Assembly (NCBI RefSeq): GCF_037975245.1
Contig: NC_092565.1
Location: 4,213,499 to 4,277,498, forward strand
Direction of reading: 5' to 3'
Origin: Apostichopus japonicus
Lineage: Eukaryota; Echinodermata; Holothuroidea; Aspidochirotida; Stichopodidae
DNA: 64,000 nucleotides
Shown in pieces: positions 12,466-26,525 of the stretch (position 1 is its first letter; each line of letters opens with the position of its first letter). Under the pieces are notes generated by a model, which had not been told where the DNA came from, did not search any database, and was given only the letters and a program-made list of their open reading frames with translations. A program made the translations under genes and the position numbers.

Positions 12466-15400
12466 TATATGCCTGATCTGTTTGAATTCCATACACACTA
12501 TCTCAATTCATGTTCAAGCCAAATTTGACTGATTATACCATAGGTATAAGAGGCAATTGAAGTGCCTACTAAGGGCCCTCCAAGGTTAAAACTTGGGGCC
12601 CCCATGAACACTTCCATGCAAGATGTACCACGCAGCTATCTAGTATTGGGTTAATTGTGTCTGCAAAAGTTACTAAGATGGGGTGGAGGGGGGAGGAAGA
12701 TAATCGTATGGTGCCTTAGGTCCCTTGAGGATGAACAACTGTTATTGTTTGAAGCAAGCAAATGACATCCAATCTATCGAATCATACATGTTTCATGAAC
12801 ATGAATTTTTCAACTTAAAGAGCTATGGTAGGGGAGGGGGGGGGAACAATCAAGTTTCTATTAAAACTTTCTAATAAAGATATGCAATATTAGCAAGTAG
12901 TTAATTGTGTAATTAGTCCACTAACCGAATATAAAAAAGCTTAATGTACCACAAATTTAAACATTTCACTTTCAAAATAGGGATCTAACAAAGCCATTTG
13001 GTTTATTGAGTATAGCTTGAATACAGTTTATTATTATACAAATATACATACATGTCTCCCCACTGTGATTGCACTTCCCTATCCTACTGGTATTATGGCC
13101 CAGAGGGGGGGGGGGGGGATATTGGGTTAGCTACAGTACTTCCTAGTAGGAATTAGATACCAATAGGCAATCTTGAGGGCATCTGACAGGTTATAGAGGG
13201 AATACTACTGCTCAGTTATAGACTTTGATTTAGCTTGTGTGGAGGTATATATTATTAAAGCTCCTGTTTTAGTTAATTCAACAATTTTATATACCAAACC
13301 CAAATGTGTTTTAGCTTAAAATAAGCTTGTAAATGAAGCCAACTACTATAACCCCTTGCATTATTACAATCTCAAGCCAATCTCAATAAATGGGGGATGA
13401 ATGAACTTGATTTTGATTCCTCAACAAGTTTGTCACCCAGCAACAGAATTCATACATTGCCAAAGTCACGGTAATTTTGTCATCTTCTCAAAACTTCATA
13501 AAATCAGAAGAATTTTAGAGGAAATAATTTGTGATTGGTAAAAATTATATTCAAATTTGAGAAACTTTTGGTATGTATCACCATACTGTATCATGATACT
13601 GTATCATGTATGTATACATGCATACATGTACAAGCACAGAGTTTCTACCTGCATATGCTATAGTTTACAGGTTATACTGTCTAATAGTTTGTCTACACAG
13701 GCCTAGAAATTCTGGCTATATTTTGGCAATATGCCAATGGATTTCACTGTTTTGCCTGTATGTAGAGAGAAATAAAAAATCTTGCATTTTATGCCAGTGT
13801 TAATGTAATGTTGCTGTTGTATATATTAAGTCAAGGAATATGCAATTGGGAATTTGATTTGATATATTCAGTAGATTTCAGCATTCTTCAGCATGTACAC
13901 TGCTAGAATTTCTAATTTTCTAAAACTCTAAGCCTGCATATGTGCATATATACTTTCATATCTAGGCATCTCTATTGCAGCCTTTCAATGCCAGCCAAGA
14001 TGTATGATTGAAGTCAAAAATTCAACACTTTCTACAGGACAACTGAACCATCGGGGAGATGAGATTTCCAAACAAATTTCAAAAAATGTGGGAGGATATC
14101 GATGATGAACATCATCCATCATGAGATATCAAAGGTCATATGCGGCCACTGAAACCGTTATGAAATCCAGACATTGAAAGGCGAATGCATAACCTACATA
14201 TTTAAGAACCAAGCGACCAACAATTATTGGGCTACCACACAGATTATATATACTTTATAAAATATCAGAGTTTATCCAATATTAATTATCTTGAGCAGGA
14301 TGATGACTATGGCTAACAGTTCCCCACGTGATAATAATGTGCCATGTTTCGTACAAATCTCCCCCTTCCCCAAATAACCAAAAAGAGTAAACGAAATATC
14401 CATGCACATGAATCTCTGTGGACTTTCTGTGAATCCATCTTTTTTTGTCACATTGATTTCATATCAGCATTCCATAGGTATATCAAGCCATAAATATGTA
14501 TAGCAATGAAATTTCTGGCCTGGAATGTCATAATTAATGGATTTCTCACCCTGCTTACGAAACATCGCCACCATTTCCGATGACAATTAAGCAGGTACCA
14601 ACTTCCTCTCCCTCTTTCCTTTTTCCATCTCTCATTATATCCCTCCTTCCCCCTCACCATCCCTCATCCCCCCTCACCATCCCCCATCCCAAAGACATTT
14701 TTTTCTCGAAAATATATCTCTAGATGGATCAATTTAATGGAAATTCACCACAACCTCTTACCCTACATAATTATCTTCTGACCTGATTTCTTATAACTAA
14801 ATTCTTCTTTTTGTTTTAATGAAATTTCACTTTCTTTTCTTCAGAAACAGCATCGCTCTGTCTCTGCATGCATCTCTTTTTCTCTCCCTTTTTGTCTTTC
14901 TCTTTCATTCTCTCTGTCTCTCTTTCCGATAAATTACACAACACAATGAATTATGATGCAGACACACTCTTATCCATCTCTGCAGTATTAAAATGCGGCG
15001 ATCAAATTTACATTATTTTTGGGAGCACCTTACGGAATGTCAAAGGTTACTAACAATTATTCCTTTTCATACTGATTCTCCGTTTCAAGGATATCATGAA
15101 AAGGCTCTCCTTATCCTAACTTGAAATCTATCGCCTCCAAATTGTTTTCATGTACATGTTAATTTCCCAAAACCATATATTCCTTCTTTCTTTGTAATAC
15201 ACACGTAGTGTCTATTAAGTGTGAATGACGAGAATTTTCGCAGAGCTACACAAAACGCTACCTGAGTGCAGATCTCTGTGTACATGAAATGAAACAAACC
15301 GAGATCATCAATTCTCAATAGACAAATGGTCGCTTTTGCTATACTTTCCCACTAAAAATTCACTTGGCTTTTGCAATTTTACATACTATTCGTCTTGATG

Positions 15401-15837
15401 TTTGCTTTGAAAGGTGACATTCTGTGCTCGATCATGGCTGAGGTATTAAACATCTGGAAAATATATTGTGAGTCTCTCGCGCACAAGGTAATTTCATACT
15501 CATGAGCGTGTGTATTGATATGAATATCGGGGAGGAGAGGGGGACCTGTTGGGGGGGGGAAGAAAGGGAGAAGTGTCATGTCAGAGGTGTCATGTCAAAC
15601 TACATTACCACCTGTCTTAACACTACCGCAAATCAGCAAAAGGTTACCTGAGTCGTTAAGAGGGATATTCAGGTTGCAGACGATGATGTGATACTTATTT
15701 CAGAAAAGGAAGTACTCCACACTACTAGGAACTGATAAAACCCCGATCTAAATATATTGTGTCCCTAACACAAATTATGGTAAAAATAGTAAAACCCTTT
15801 TTTTGGTTGGCTCAACTCTGTATTCTGCCAGGAATGT

Positions 15838-16170
15838 ATAACAGTATAGGTGGTCGGTGATATCAAAACAGTAAATGTTTTTCAAAAACTATACTTTTAC
15901 CACAGTGTGCTCATGGTACTCTTTGGAATGGTTTTGTTTGTTAAGTGTCTCTGTATTTAACATTTCATCAAAATGCAAGTTTTTCTTCTTTTTTTGGGGG
16001 TAGAAAAACATTAAATACCTCATCTATGAATAAATGAGTTAAAATATTATCAAGAAAAAGAAGAAAAAAAAAGAATTTTCAGCTGAATTATCACAATGAG
16101 ATGTATATTCCTCTGAACATTGTTGCCAGATTCATTCACAAGACACCACCAAATTTGAAAACGTCCGTGC
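15838..16170. repeat. Diverged dispersed repeat, copy A
   Basis: Shares ordered blocks with 24905-25215: GGTGGTCGGTGATATCA, CTCTGTAT, ATTTCATCAAAATGCAA, TTTTCAGCTGAA, TGTTGCCAGATTCATTCAC and CAAATTTGAAA. The start also resembles 8266-8300. Family unknown. Confidence 0.55.
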
Positions 16171-17796
16171 TTTCGCCATACATACTGCTGTGAGGAAACG
16201 GTTCTGACCTCCGAGACCGTGGAAAATTTATAACATTTATAAACATTTTTTCACCAATCAACTTTAGCCACCAGAAGATCTCTTTAAGTTAGCTTTTCAA
16301 GAAAAACATTACGTCAGTGCCGTTCTAAGCTGTGAAAAAAATTCTCGTCAAGAAAAAAGTTCGGAACGATTAGTTTTGATGGATTTAGATTATATATGGA
16401 ATGGCCTTGTGTTTACATAATCCCTCTTACCCCGACATGGACAATTAGACGGATAAATTCACAAGTTCCTTTCGGCTTCGTGGACGTGACGTCTGTGCAA
16501 AATTAAACCTACTACATGCTTGCACATGTACTGGGCGGTCAGTCATGCCCTCTGGGTCTTAGCCTGTTGATTTTTACCATCTCCCATAAGAATTAATGAT
16601 TTATTGATATGGGGTTTAATCAACTGCGCATGAGGGTCACCTTCGTAATTAAACCTGTTTCTCTCAATGCAAGGCAGTGGCCGAATACCTCACGCTATTC
16701 GATCGCGCCGTCGGGTCTTGAAGGAAATACGTGTACGGTTGAGAAGGAAAAGACGGCTAATTTAGAAGATGTTACGATCACCGAGGTATAAAAGAGAAAG
16801 TTATTACCCTTGTCAAATTTATAAGACAAATCGATTGCTTGTTTAGTAGCAGTACTAGCTCCAACAACCTATACCAGTAACTGCTACAGATACAGCAAAT
16901 TTTCCACGAGAAAATCGACTGATAAATTGGCCAGCTGCAATCCGTTGAAAGCGGATGAAAGTGTATCCACTAATTTTTTAGTAATTACCTAAAAAAAAAA
17001 TCTATACCTTTAATCTGGCCAACTGTGATAATATAATTTATATTGTTTTTCATTTAATAAAGCAAAGTTTTGTAGGATTAAAAACAGAATACCACAAAGC
17101 TACAGAGACTTGACTCGGATAGCTTCGGCAAAGCATCAAGAAGAATCAAAGAGAAACAGAGCTGGGCCCCTGTTCAAGAATATCCCTAGAAGTATATCCT
17201 CCTATTGCTGCCAGCAAAACAACCAAAACAGATTAATTCAGACACCGGGCTAGGGTACTTGACCTTCACGGCAAAAATATGAAGAGCTCTCCATCAGCAA
17301 TTGTATGTGTATAACAGGAAAAGGTCAAATCCCTATCAGTGTCCATTAAACCAGCATTAAAAAGACAAAACAATTCCAGAAGTTAGCAGAAAATAATTAA
17401 AATACCGTATAATGGTCTGAGTGATTTTGAGGGGATCAAAGGGGGAGCTCTCCGGCCGACCCGCAAAAGTCATTATAGTATTAAGAGGAATTGAAAGCGG
17501 TCAAAAAAATTGTACTATATAGAAAATATAAAAAGTGAAACGATAAATATGTGAAACGTGACTGCACAGTTTCTTTGAAACTGAGAACAAACATGTAAAT
17601 TATAGTAATTCCTCTCAAAGATGAAAGCTGAAACAAGTGGACTATGAAGTGAAGGTTTCATCTGTGATGGAGTTTCTTGATAGTCTCCGATGATCATACC
17701 TATTTTATTTTACTTTCAATTCCTCTTATAGTCATCTGAGGGAACAAGGGTAATAAAACACTGCTATTTTTCTATGAATATACATACTGTATATAT

Positions 17797-17886
17797 GCAC
17801 AGTGTTAAACAAGTAAGCAGTTCATTCTAGGCACAGTGAAACAAGAGTGCTAAGGTTGTGAGGAGACAGGTAAGCGAGGAACAAAT

Positions 17887-17890
<4 letters not shown>
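17797..17890 (+). repeat. Donor-type dispersed repeat, copy near 17863
   Basis: Runs from GCACAGTGTTAAACAAG through TTCATTCTAGGCACAGTGAA to GAGACAGGTAAG (17863-17874) and GCGAGGAAC. It is followed immediately by an (AT)n microsatellite. Confidence 0.85.

Positions 17891-17930
<40 letters not shown>
17889..17930. repeat. (AT)n microsatellite
   Basis: About 20 AT dinucleotides; it abuts a donor-type repeat. Similar AT runs at 60890-60945. Confidence 0.95.
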
Positions 17931-17932
<2 letters not shown>

Positions 17933-18929
17933 AGATAGATATAGCAATAAACCACTTGCTTTTTATTGATCCTTATTCAGTAAAACAAAACAACTTGTTA
18001 TCTCAACATGAACTATAATATTTCATCTACATCCAGTGACAATTAGACCAACCTGTCACCAACGCACAGATGCCACCGAGTTATGTAAATCAACTGGTTA
18101 CATCTACACATCTTCAAGAAACCAATTTCACTGTGTATTTACCTAGTAAGTCATCATCCCTAAATCCTTATCTTTTACATCAAGCATAAATCTCAATTTG
18201 TTATTTCTGCATCAATTACACATGCTCCTAGCAAGAATCCCAGGGAGATGTATTACATCATGATGGTGGTTTCATCAATGCACTTCTGACGTTAATAGCA
18301 CAGCATCACAGATATATAACACTCACCATAAACTTTAGTACTCCACTGACGCAGATATAATGCAATAGTGTATAAATGACCAAATTTGAAGTTCCCATTA
18401 AAAGTACCATTTTCTTTTATAGCACAGCTTTTTGTATACTGAGTAAATCAACAGTTTTGTTTTTCACCAAATCAAGCAGCTTTTCAAAGTGTTTGTTGTA
18501 CTTTCATTAAAAGGAAAGACCCTCTGGGGACACATTTCTGCTAGTTTTCACAGCTTATAGAATGGAATCATGTGGATCATATATTGTAAAACCTTACAGA
18601 GTGAATCTAAGACAAGGAAGACCACTGAGGGTGGTATATACAGTACAAGCATATGTCTGGAGAGTGAAGCTTTGATAATATTGAGTCATTTTTGGAACAA
18701 TAATCCAAATTTTTTGGAAGAGTTTAAGTCTCAATACCTGTTTGCTGATGAATTTCGGAAAACAAACTTCCGAAGTAGATTCAATGTTTCTTATTCTAAA
18801 TGCACTCTGACCAGGAGAAGAGCTGTCGCAATCGAAAGAAAGAAATTTATTTTCTGTTGCGAACAATTTACCGTAAAATCACTGCGACCGCCCATTTCAG
18901 CATGTTCATTACACAAATGTAAATAAGAA

Positions 18930-19205
18930 CCAATAACTTGAGGTATTGCAGTTTTCCTGTATAAATTCGTATTTTGAAAGTACATTTGCATTATATAATT
19001 TTTTTGAAAGTACATATAAATTAGCGGAGTAATTAAGCAACCAATTACTTGAGGTATTGCAGTTTTCCTGTATAAATTTGTACTTTTAAGGTACATATGC
19101 ATTATTATTTTTATACTACATATGGATTAGCAGAGTAATTAAGCAACCAATTACTTGAGGTATTACAGTTTTCCTGTATAAATTTGTGTTTTTAAAAGTA
19201 CATAT
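18930..19205. repeat. Tandem repeat of about 108 bp, 2.6 copies
   Basis: CCAATTACTTGAGGTATTGC and TTTTCCTGTATAAATT recur at about 18931, 19042 and 19148, each followed by a GAAAGTACATATG-like stretch. Confidence 0.9.
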
Positions 19206-20483
19206 GGGTTATTCTACAACTAAGACTTACTATGAATCGCCATAGAGATAATTAAAAGCAACAAATCTGCTGATGAAATTGTTTTTATCCAAACTAAATC
19301 TCAACCAAATACTCTTTCCAATCTTTGATGTCACTGACTTCACTGACTTGACTTTGGCCTTAAGTCTGTTAAATGAAAACGTCTCGGATTTCAATATCAT
19401 CTCAAGATTTGATACTCCGAAAAGGGAGAGGAACGGAAATCGAATCCAAAGAGAAAGTCCTCTCGCGAGTAGCTGGAGACGCTACAGTTACCTCTGCGTC
19501 GGAAATTGGAGTAATGCAAATGTCATCTTGGCCGTGGAAGACCGATTGCAAAACGTTTAAGATTCATATCACACGCAGAGACACATTTACGAAAAGTCAA
19601 AAAAGAAAAACACACGAAAAAACAGCGAAACTTTGGTCAATATTATGCAACACCATGACACAAAACAACCAGAGGAGGCTTGCGTTACATCCGAGCAAAG
19701 AGTTCTGTCATTCCCCGAATGAAATTAGACATTTTTTTTACAGGAAAAACTGAGAATAACAGCAATATTGGATCCTTAAGATTGGGATCGTTCAATCGCA
19801 GAGAAATGATACATATTCACACCCGCAACACTGTCAGTTTAAAGCCTTATAGACATTTTTGCTCGTTTCAGCTTTTCCAAGCAGGACAATTTCTTTGGAC
19901 ATAAGTTTTAATTTGACACATGAAAAATTATTTACATCAAAATAAGTGAGTAAGTATTGAACTTTGTACTGACAAGTTTTGTTTTTTGTTTTTTTTACTT
20001 TACAATTTCAAGTGTTGAAAATATAAATTATTTATGAAGTCCTAAATAAAGTAAAAAATAAGGTCTCTTAGCTGGAACTATTTAATGGGTTCTCCAGTTG
20101 TTCGGATTTGTTTTTAATGAGGATCGAATCGGCTATTTATTTCAAAAGCTTGGTTTTAAATTCTTTTGACTGTGAAACATCTTAATAATTTATAAGAGAA
20201 TGCTTTTGTCATTGTTCAACAGAAATTGAATAGAGGGGGGAAAAGGGAGGGGAGAAAAGGGGAGGGGGAATGGATGGTACTAAGCTGCCTTTTCTGGATA
20301 ATCATTGGAAGCAGAATACTGCATACACAGCTAAAGCAAATACTCCAATGAGAGCAGTTTGATGGTGAGGATCGAGATAGGGAAGAGACAAATAAATTTA
20401 TGAAATACTAAAACATCAGACAATTTGAAGTTTCTCATTTGTAGCTTTTGTTTGTACATACACAAATTTTCATTTCCAACCCC

Positions 20484-20560
20484 CATCCCCCTTCCCACAG
20501 CTCCTCCTCCCCAATCCCCCTTCCCACAGCTCCTCCTCCCCTCACCCTGCCCCCCCCCTG
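20484..20560. repeat. C-rich duplicated segment
   Basis: CCCCCTTCCCACAGCTCCTC occurs twice at a 29-bp offset and is followed by a CCCTGCCCCCCCCC run. Confidence 0.85.
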
Positions 20561-22199
20561 GGCAAAACAAAATGTGTTTTATATGTGCACGTGTCTATTT
20601 ATAGATACATGACTACTTCACATCTGGCAGCTCTTTCTTTATTTTTAATTTCCCTCTTTTTTTTTGCATACTGACTATAGTTAGTTTAATAATGTCTTCC
20701 CAAATGTCCAACAAACACAGGATTTACCTCGATAAAGCGTAATGTCCGTACGATAAAACACGATAAAGCATAATGTTATGCTTTTCGTTTGTATAATTTG
20801 TGATAAAAAGTTGTGCCAAGATCGGTTTTAACACCTATACAAGTAACTGGCAGGTAGACTAAGTTGTGATCACTATATCTGGTAACAAACAATTTCATTT
20901 CTTATAACCCAATGTTATCATTCTGAATTCAACAAACCACTTGTAACCGTCCTCTGTTCCTCACAACAATAAAAACTAAAAAAAGTTGAATTCATTTTCT
21001 AACTGCCCTTCCTCTTGACTGGTCGTTTTCTCAAACATAGTTCGCTTCGAGTCTGTTTACTCCTCACCTTTTCCCGGCACGGTAATTACATCTTCCCTTC
21101 GTATGTCACATGGTACCCGGAGTATAATAAAGCACCGAACGTGAAGTCTTGGCTAGTTAGCCTTGAACTTCAAGTGGTAACTGTGAATAAACCTTCGGGC
21201 AACCATTAGTAAAAAATGGCCAATGGTTCTTTTTTATCTCTGCTTGTTTGATGACCTATCAAAGTGATTACCGTTTGATATATCTATTTCACGGCCGAGA
21301 TCCGACGTCGTCGTCGGTCGGCCTAAATATTCAGACGGACGAAAAATACTGCCGACTTTAAAATCATCGCTTACTGCATGCAAGAGGGCCTTAAAAACAG
21401 AAGAGGCAAGGAACAGAGTTTAACAAAGAATTCTTTGACAAAATTTATAAACCGTCTGGAATATCAGAAGTGTTGTTCTGACTGTGCAGAAAAAGCATCT
21501 CTCCTCTAAGTTGTTTTGATTAAAAGAATGTTCGTAAATGTTCATATGAAGGACGTCAAACCAGCTCTGAATTTTGTTTGTATAGTCAGTTTCCAGATAT
21601 TTTACAAAAGCCAGGAAGACTGCATTTTTACTAACATTAAGATTAGATATGGTGAATCTAAAGGCATTCTCCAATTTGTCTGAGGTTTTTTCACCGAATG
21701 AATTTTAGTTATAGGGATCGATCAATGATTACATTCAATTCCAGATATCTTGTTGCCCACCCAGATACTTTTCTGAAACCTCTCTAAACAAATATTCATG
21801 TTTCCTTCTCACATGTAGCCTTCTCACTGTATGTACCCTAGCTGCACATGAACAAATTTTTTCTATCCCAATAAAACTTAGTCATATATTAAAGTTCTCT
21901 TTTACCGCCATCTAGCGACAGGTCTAGCTTGTACAACATAGTCTGGACATTTCAGTTACAACAATCATGTAAACCAGGTACAGTAAAAGCTTTTAGCCGT
22001 AATTTCTGTATGGATAACTAAAATCAGCTCTGGAATCCTGCAGAAGACTATACAGTTGTTTACATCAAATTCAGATTGCGTTGTAACCCCTATAAAATAT
22101 TAAATTCACAACAATCAGGTTAAATGATAAATAGGCATCCTTACATGTCACTTTGTCACAGCTTCAATCATTTTCCTACTACTGTAAATGTTTAAAGGT

Positions 22200-22472
22200 A
22201 AAGTTTCAAGGATTACAGTCTTGTATCAATTAGGCACGAAACAATTCTCACACCACTTTACACAACACGACATTTACAACACTATTTACCATCCATCATT
22301 TGAGATAGTGCATATTCATATCATGCTTGAATTCATATTTATGCATATTCATATGAGGTAGACTTAAGTGCATGATTATGAATTCAAAGTTTACAGTTTT
22401 GTATCAATTAGGCACGACCTTCTCACACCATTTACACAACAGGACTATTACAACACTGTTTACCGTACAGAC
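22200..22472. repeat. Direct duplication of about 90 bp at 178-bp spacing
   Basis: TTGTATCAATTAGGCACGA at 22221 and 22399, with TCTCACACCA, TTTACACAACA and TTACAACACT following in both. The spacer has several CATATTCATAT motifs. Confidence 0.85.
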
Positions 22473-23738
22473 GGGAAATTCATCATGTCTCCTATACAAG
22501 TCCTTCGCAGCATGACATTAACATACTCAAACCAAACATCGATCACAATAGGTGATTGTCTTATCCTTCCTTTCTTCTTTTTATTCTTTTTTTTTTCTCC
22601 CTTTTATTGTAAATTTCAGATATTTTTTTGTTTTGTTTTATGAGGCTGACATCAATTTACACACAACAATATCCAGCAACGATTAAAATTCATGAGAGAA
22701 AACCAAAATGCTTCTATTTACACGTGAGAAATTCTGAATACCTACTAGATTTTTCTAATGACCTGCCATCTTATAATAAACCTGAGAATGCAAAGTGTCC
22801 ATCCCTTTCGGGTTTTAACCATAGAACTGACAGACTGTTCGGGCTGCGGTTCTAATTTGCCTTGAGATTTATCTGGCGTGACGTACGCAGAGAGAGAGTC
22901 CAATACCGTAATATCCTGATAATAACTCTTGGGCAATTTGTTGCAGTTTACGGGGACTGACGTAAACAAATGGTTTCACAGCAAACAGAATCAAACAAGT
23001 TTAATGAACAATCTACTTAAATGACACAGAGATCTCCAACTGTGGACGGGTGTGCAGACGTCAAGACATGGTGTAAAATATTTTATGCTGTGTAATATTT
23101 TAACTTTACTTAGCATTGTGATCGGCACACGTATGACAAACAACTGCAAAAGTTGGAAAGTTAAGATCACAGAGTGTAGCTAGGTAAGTATGTACTCCAT
23201 TACATGCCGCACAAGTGAGAAATGCCAAAAATTGGACAGATGGATACTTGCACAAATTTTAAGCATAAAGCAACCATTAATTGGAAATTGGATACAAATT
23301 ATATTCAAAGAAAGCAAAGAAAGCAATATCATCGTATCATTGCGGATATATAATACATTCATGGATCTGAAAATTATAACAATTAATATAATGTTGGAAT
23401 TGACTTACTTACAGGTGTCATATATTATCAATATTTCTTTCCTTTTTTTTTGTGGAAATTCATGTTTTGCTGTAGAGATCAGTGTTGTATATAAGTCATG
23501 GCTCACATCACTAAAATTTCAAAAGGTGCAGTGACAGAGGAACGAACATGTTAGAGATGATAGATTGACTCGAATCGGTGACCAGACTTGAATATAAAGG
23601 AAAGTGGCTGTTAAACAGACTTGGCTCAACCATAATCCAGAAAGACTTGATACAGATGTTCCCATATAGTTCTGGCATTTACATGCATATAGATCAACAA
23701 TGAATACCTTTGGCTATTAATTAAGGAAACAGAGTAAG

Positions 23739-23775
23739 GGTATTGAGGGTGTGAAGAGACAGGTAAGCAATTGGC
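23739..23775 (+). repeat. Donor-type dispersed repeat, fragment near 23756
   Basis: Only the core region is clear: GTGTGAAGAGACAGGTAAGC. Confidence 0.6.
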
Positions 23776-24904
23776 AGCAAAATAAAAAAAATTAAAAAAA
23801 ATTCTAATATGTGACTTGTTAACCATGTTATCTGGATACAGGAAATATTGTGTCCCACCAACTTAAAGTTTATGCATAATAGTTTAACAAACAAACCTCT
23901 GAAACAGTTTATAGCCAGATTTCATCATCAGCCCATGTGAAATTTTTGGGAAACTTTAAGTAAAAGACTACATTTCCATGGATGGCATCTGTTCCCAAGT
24001 AAACAATAACAAAATTTTTGGAGGTCATCCATTAAGAATATAGATAATTATTAAAGTTAATTTCAATATTGCTCCAAAATATGCTAGAAATTAGTCAGTT
24101 AATGGTCACTGCATTGCAAACCCTAGTGCAGCATTTTACAGCCAATCTCATAGCCTTATTTCCTTTTTAATCAACATACAGTACGAAGAGGCGTTCATAG
24201 CCATAACGGAGCTGAATACAAATTTATTAGTTACAGGAAGACACCGAACGGCAGAGTGCTGCACAATCTCACCTTAATAAAACACAGAGTCTGGCAATGG
24301 TAAAGCTAAATTATGATGGAAAATATCAAAACAGCTTTCATTTGTATGGTAAATAGAAGCAAAGGAAAAATTGTCATTTGCCAAATTTAACTATGGTTTT
24401 GACAACTTCAAAGATAATTGCGAGATTATGTATACATACATCCCACAGGGGAGAACTGAAGTTTGTCGGTGAATATGTACTACTGTATGCATTGGCTATT
24501 ACATTGACTTTTAGCGGTACAACCACACGGGGAAGAAAAAAACAACTTGACATTTCCAGCTGTGATATGTACATACTGCCTCATGTCCTAGTACCATTGA
24601 AAAGGACAAATGATTATTTCTCAAATCAAAGTATATAATCATTATCACAGTACCCATATTTGATTTTTTTTTTAATAAACTCCTGAGTGATGACAAAGTC
24701 CAAGTACATTCTTAGAGGGATAATTCCCACTGGCAGACAAATTGAGACAACTTTAAAACTTGAAGTTTAGAGCATTAAAATGCTCTGTTTACAACCCGTC
24801 AGTTGAAACCACAGCTTAATATCTTGTCCCAAATTTGAGGTACAGTTGATTGAATGTAACCTGTTTTGATTAATTGGCTTAAGGAACCCCTCTCTCACTT
24901 CAGA

Positions 24905-25215
24905 GTAGGTGGTGGTCTGTGATGTCATAATGGCAGCCTTCGGCAATTCTAACCTACTTGTCTATCTATACTTGAAAATCTGATACATTTGTAACGCTTG
25001 CTAAAAGCATCCAATGCTCTCTGTATGAAGAAATTTCATCAATATGCAACTAGTCTTATAGATATATTATCTTCTTCTCTGGATGGATGATTGAAAAATA
25101 ATTGCGAAAAAAGCAACGACATATTTTCAGCTGAAGTGTCCTTTATAATTATGATAGCATTCACTACACTGTTGCCAGATGCGTTCACGAAATATCATCA
25201 AAATTTGAAACAAAA
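24905..25215. repeat. Diverged dispersed repeat, copy B
   Basis: Counterpart of 15838-16170 with the same block order (GGTGGTCTGTGATGTCA, ATTTCATCAATATGCAA, TTTTCAGCTGAAGTGTCC, TGTTGCCAGATGCGTTCAC). No coding capacity seen. Confidence 0.55.
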
Positions 25216-25993
25216 TCCATATCTTCACGATGCAAAATGCAATGATAATGTGGTTTTGACCTAAAGATGCAAAACATTTTACTGTACATAAGTGGTGAAG
25301 TCAGTTATTTTTAGCATCCAGAATATCCCTTTAATGAAGTTAACTTCACAACTGCATTAACTTCAAACATCTGCAAATAGCATTAAGTAAACAACTATGA
25401 TTGACTTAACATGTGATCATGCAGCCACCACAAACAAGAAAACATCAGAGCTTTCAAAATCCATTAAAAATTCTATCTATCACAAATATCAGAATTTCTT
25501 TTCCTCCTGAATGACCTTTAAAAATTAACTGTTTTCATCAAATATTTCCTTAAGAGCTTCCAGAGAGCTTGACAACATTTAAGTCCAGCTCTTAATTGCA
25601 AATATAATAAGGTGTCCTGTCTTTAAAGGACAAAATTGGTTTTCACAAAATATAGACTTAACTAAGAAATAAAGTATCCATCTTATTAGGATGAATTTTT
25701 CTCCCTCTTTCTAAACTACTGCATCTATCAATATTTTGATTATATCAGCCTCTATTTGACAGAATCGTGGAAGAGCCCACTAGCTATTAATATTGCGCAT
25801 TATATAAATCAAGATTGTTGTACTACTGCTCTCTCTGAGATAATTTTACCAGAAGCAAAATAATCATCCTGTCTGACCAAATATTAGATGGTGATGTAAA
25901 GGAAAGGCACTGCTCGACAAATTTACACATAAAAAAACGATTGACTCGCAGCAATTATGTATCAAAGGACTGATGGAAGAGTGGTTTATGATA

Positions 25994-26070
25994 TTTATAT
26001 ATATATAAATAATTACAGTGCTTAAATATATTTATGTATATGTAATATATATGTACATTACTTATATATA

Positions 26071-26123
<53 letters not shown>

Positions 26124-26190
26124 GTAATGTACATATATATTACATAAACATAAATATATTTAAGCACTGTAATTATTTATATATATATAT
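25994..26190. mobile_element. AT-rich foldback element with CAGTGC termini (MITE-like)
   Basis: Two arms of about 65 bp are almost perfect inverted copies (one or two mismatches) around a (TA)n centre. Inside the arms the sequence TA-CAGTGCTTAAATATATTT is mirrored by AAATATATTTAAGCACTG-TA. Tc1/mariner transposons typically have CAGTG-type ends and TA target duplications, so a non-autonomous relative is plausible, although the palindrome extends past these termini. No transposase is present. Confidence 0.6.
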
Positions 26191-26384
26191 AGAAAATATG
26201 CGAGTTGGAAATTATGAATAAACAAGGGATACAAAAAATATCACTGAATCATGTTTTTACGCTTACAGCAAAGCAGCTAGGATTTGCAAAGGCCCTAGCT
26301 TCTACACCTGCATGTAGATTGACTATAACCACCCTGACAGGCTGATGACATTCTACCAAAGCTAACAGGTTTAGGGACTACGAG

Positions 26385-26525
26385 CGACGATACTTACCTG
26401 TGTCCCCCGGATATCTGCACTTTCCTATCTACCTAAACTACACTAATGGAACTTTTTAGCACCGCGCCCTAACTCACCCATTTCCTCCTCCTTCTGGATC
26501 TACCATTCAGAGGTCAACTACGAGA
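26385..26525 (-). repeat. Donor-type dispersed repeat, copy near 26393
   Basis: Minus-strand copy, sense to STK32, with core GACACAGGTAAGTATCG (strong donor match). Left part has GGAGGAGGAAATGGGTGAG and GCGGTGCTAAAAAGTT in the family order. Confidence 0.75.

Noticed and set aside
19373-19753. 126-codon plus-strand frame overlapping another open frame
   Set aside because: No family resemblance, and two overlapping frames stay open equally well, which points to composition rather than coding.
25955-26221. Tyr/Ile-repeat frames on both strands
   Set aside because: Direct translation of the (TA)n palindrome; both strands give mirror products.
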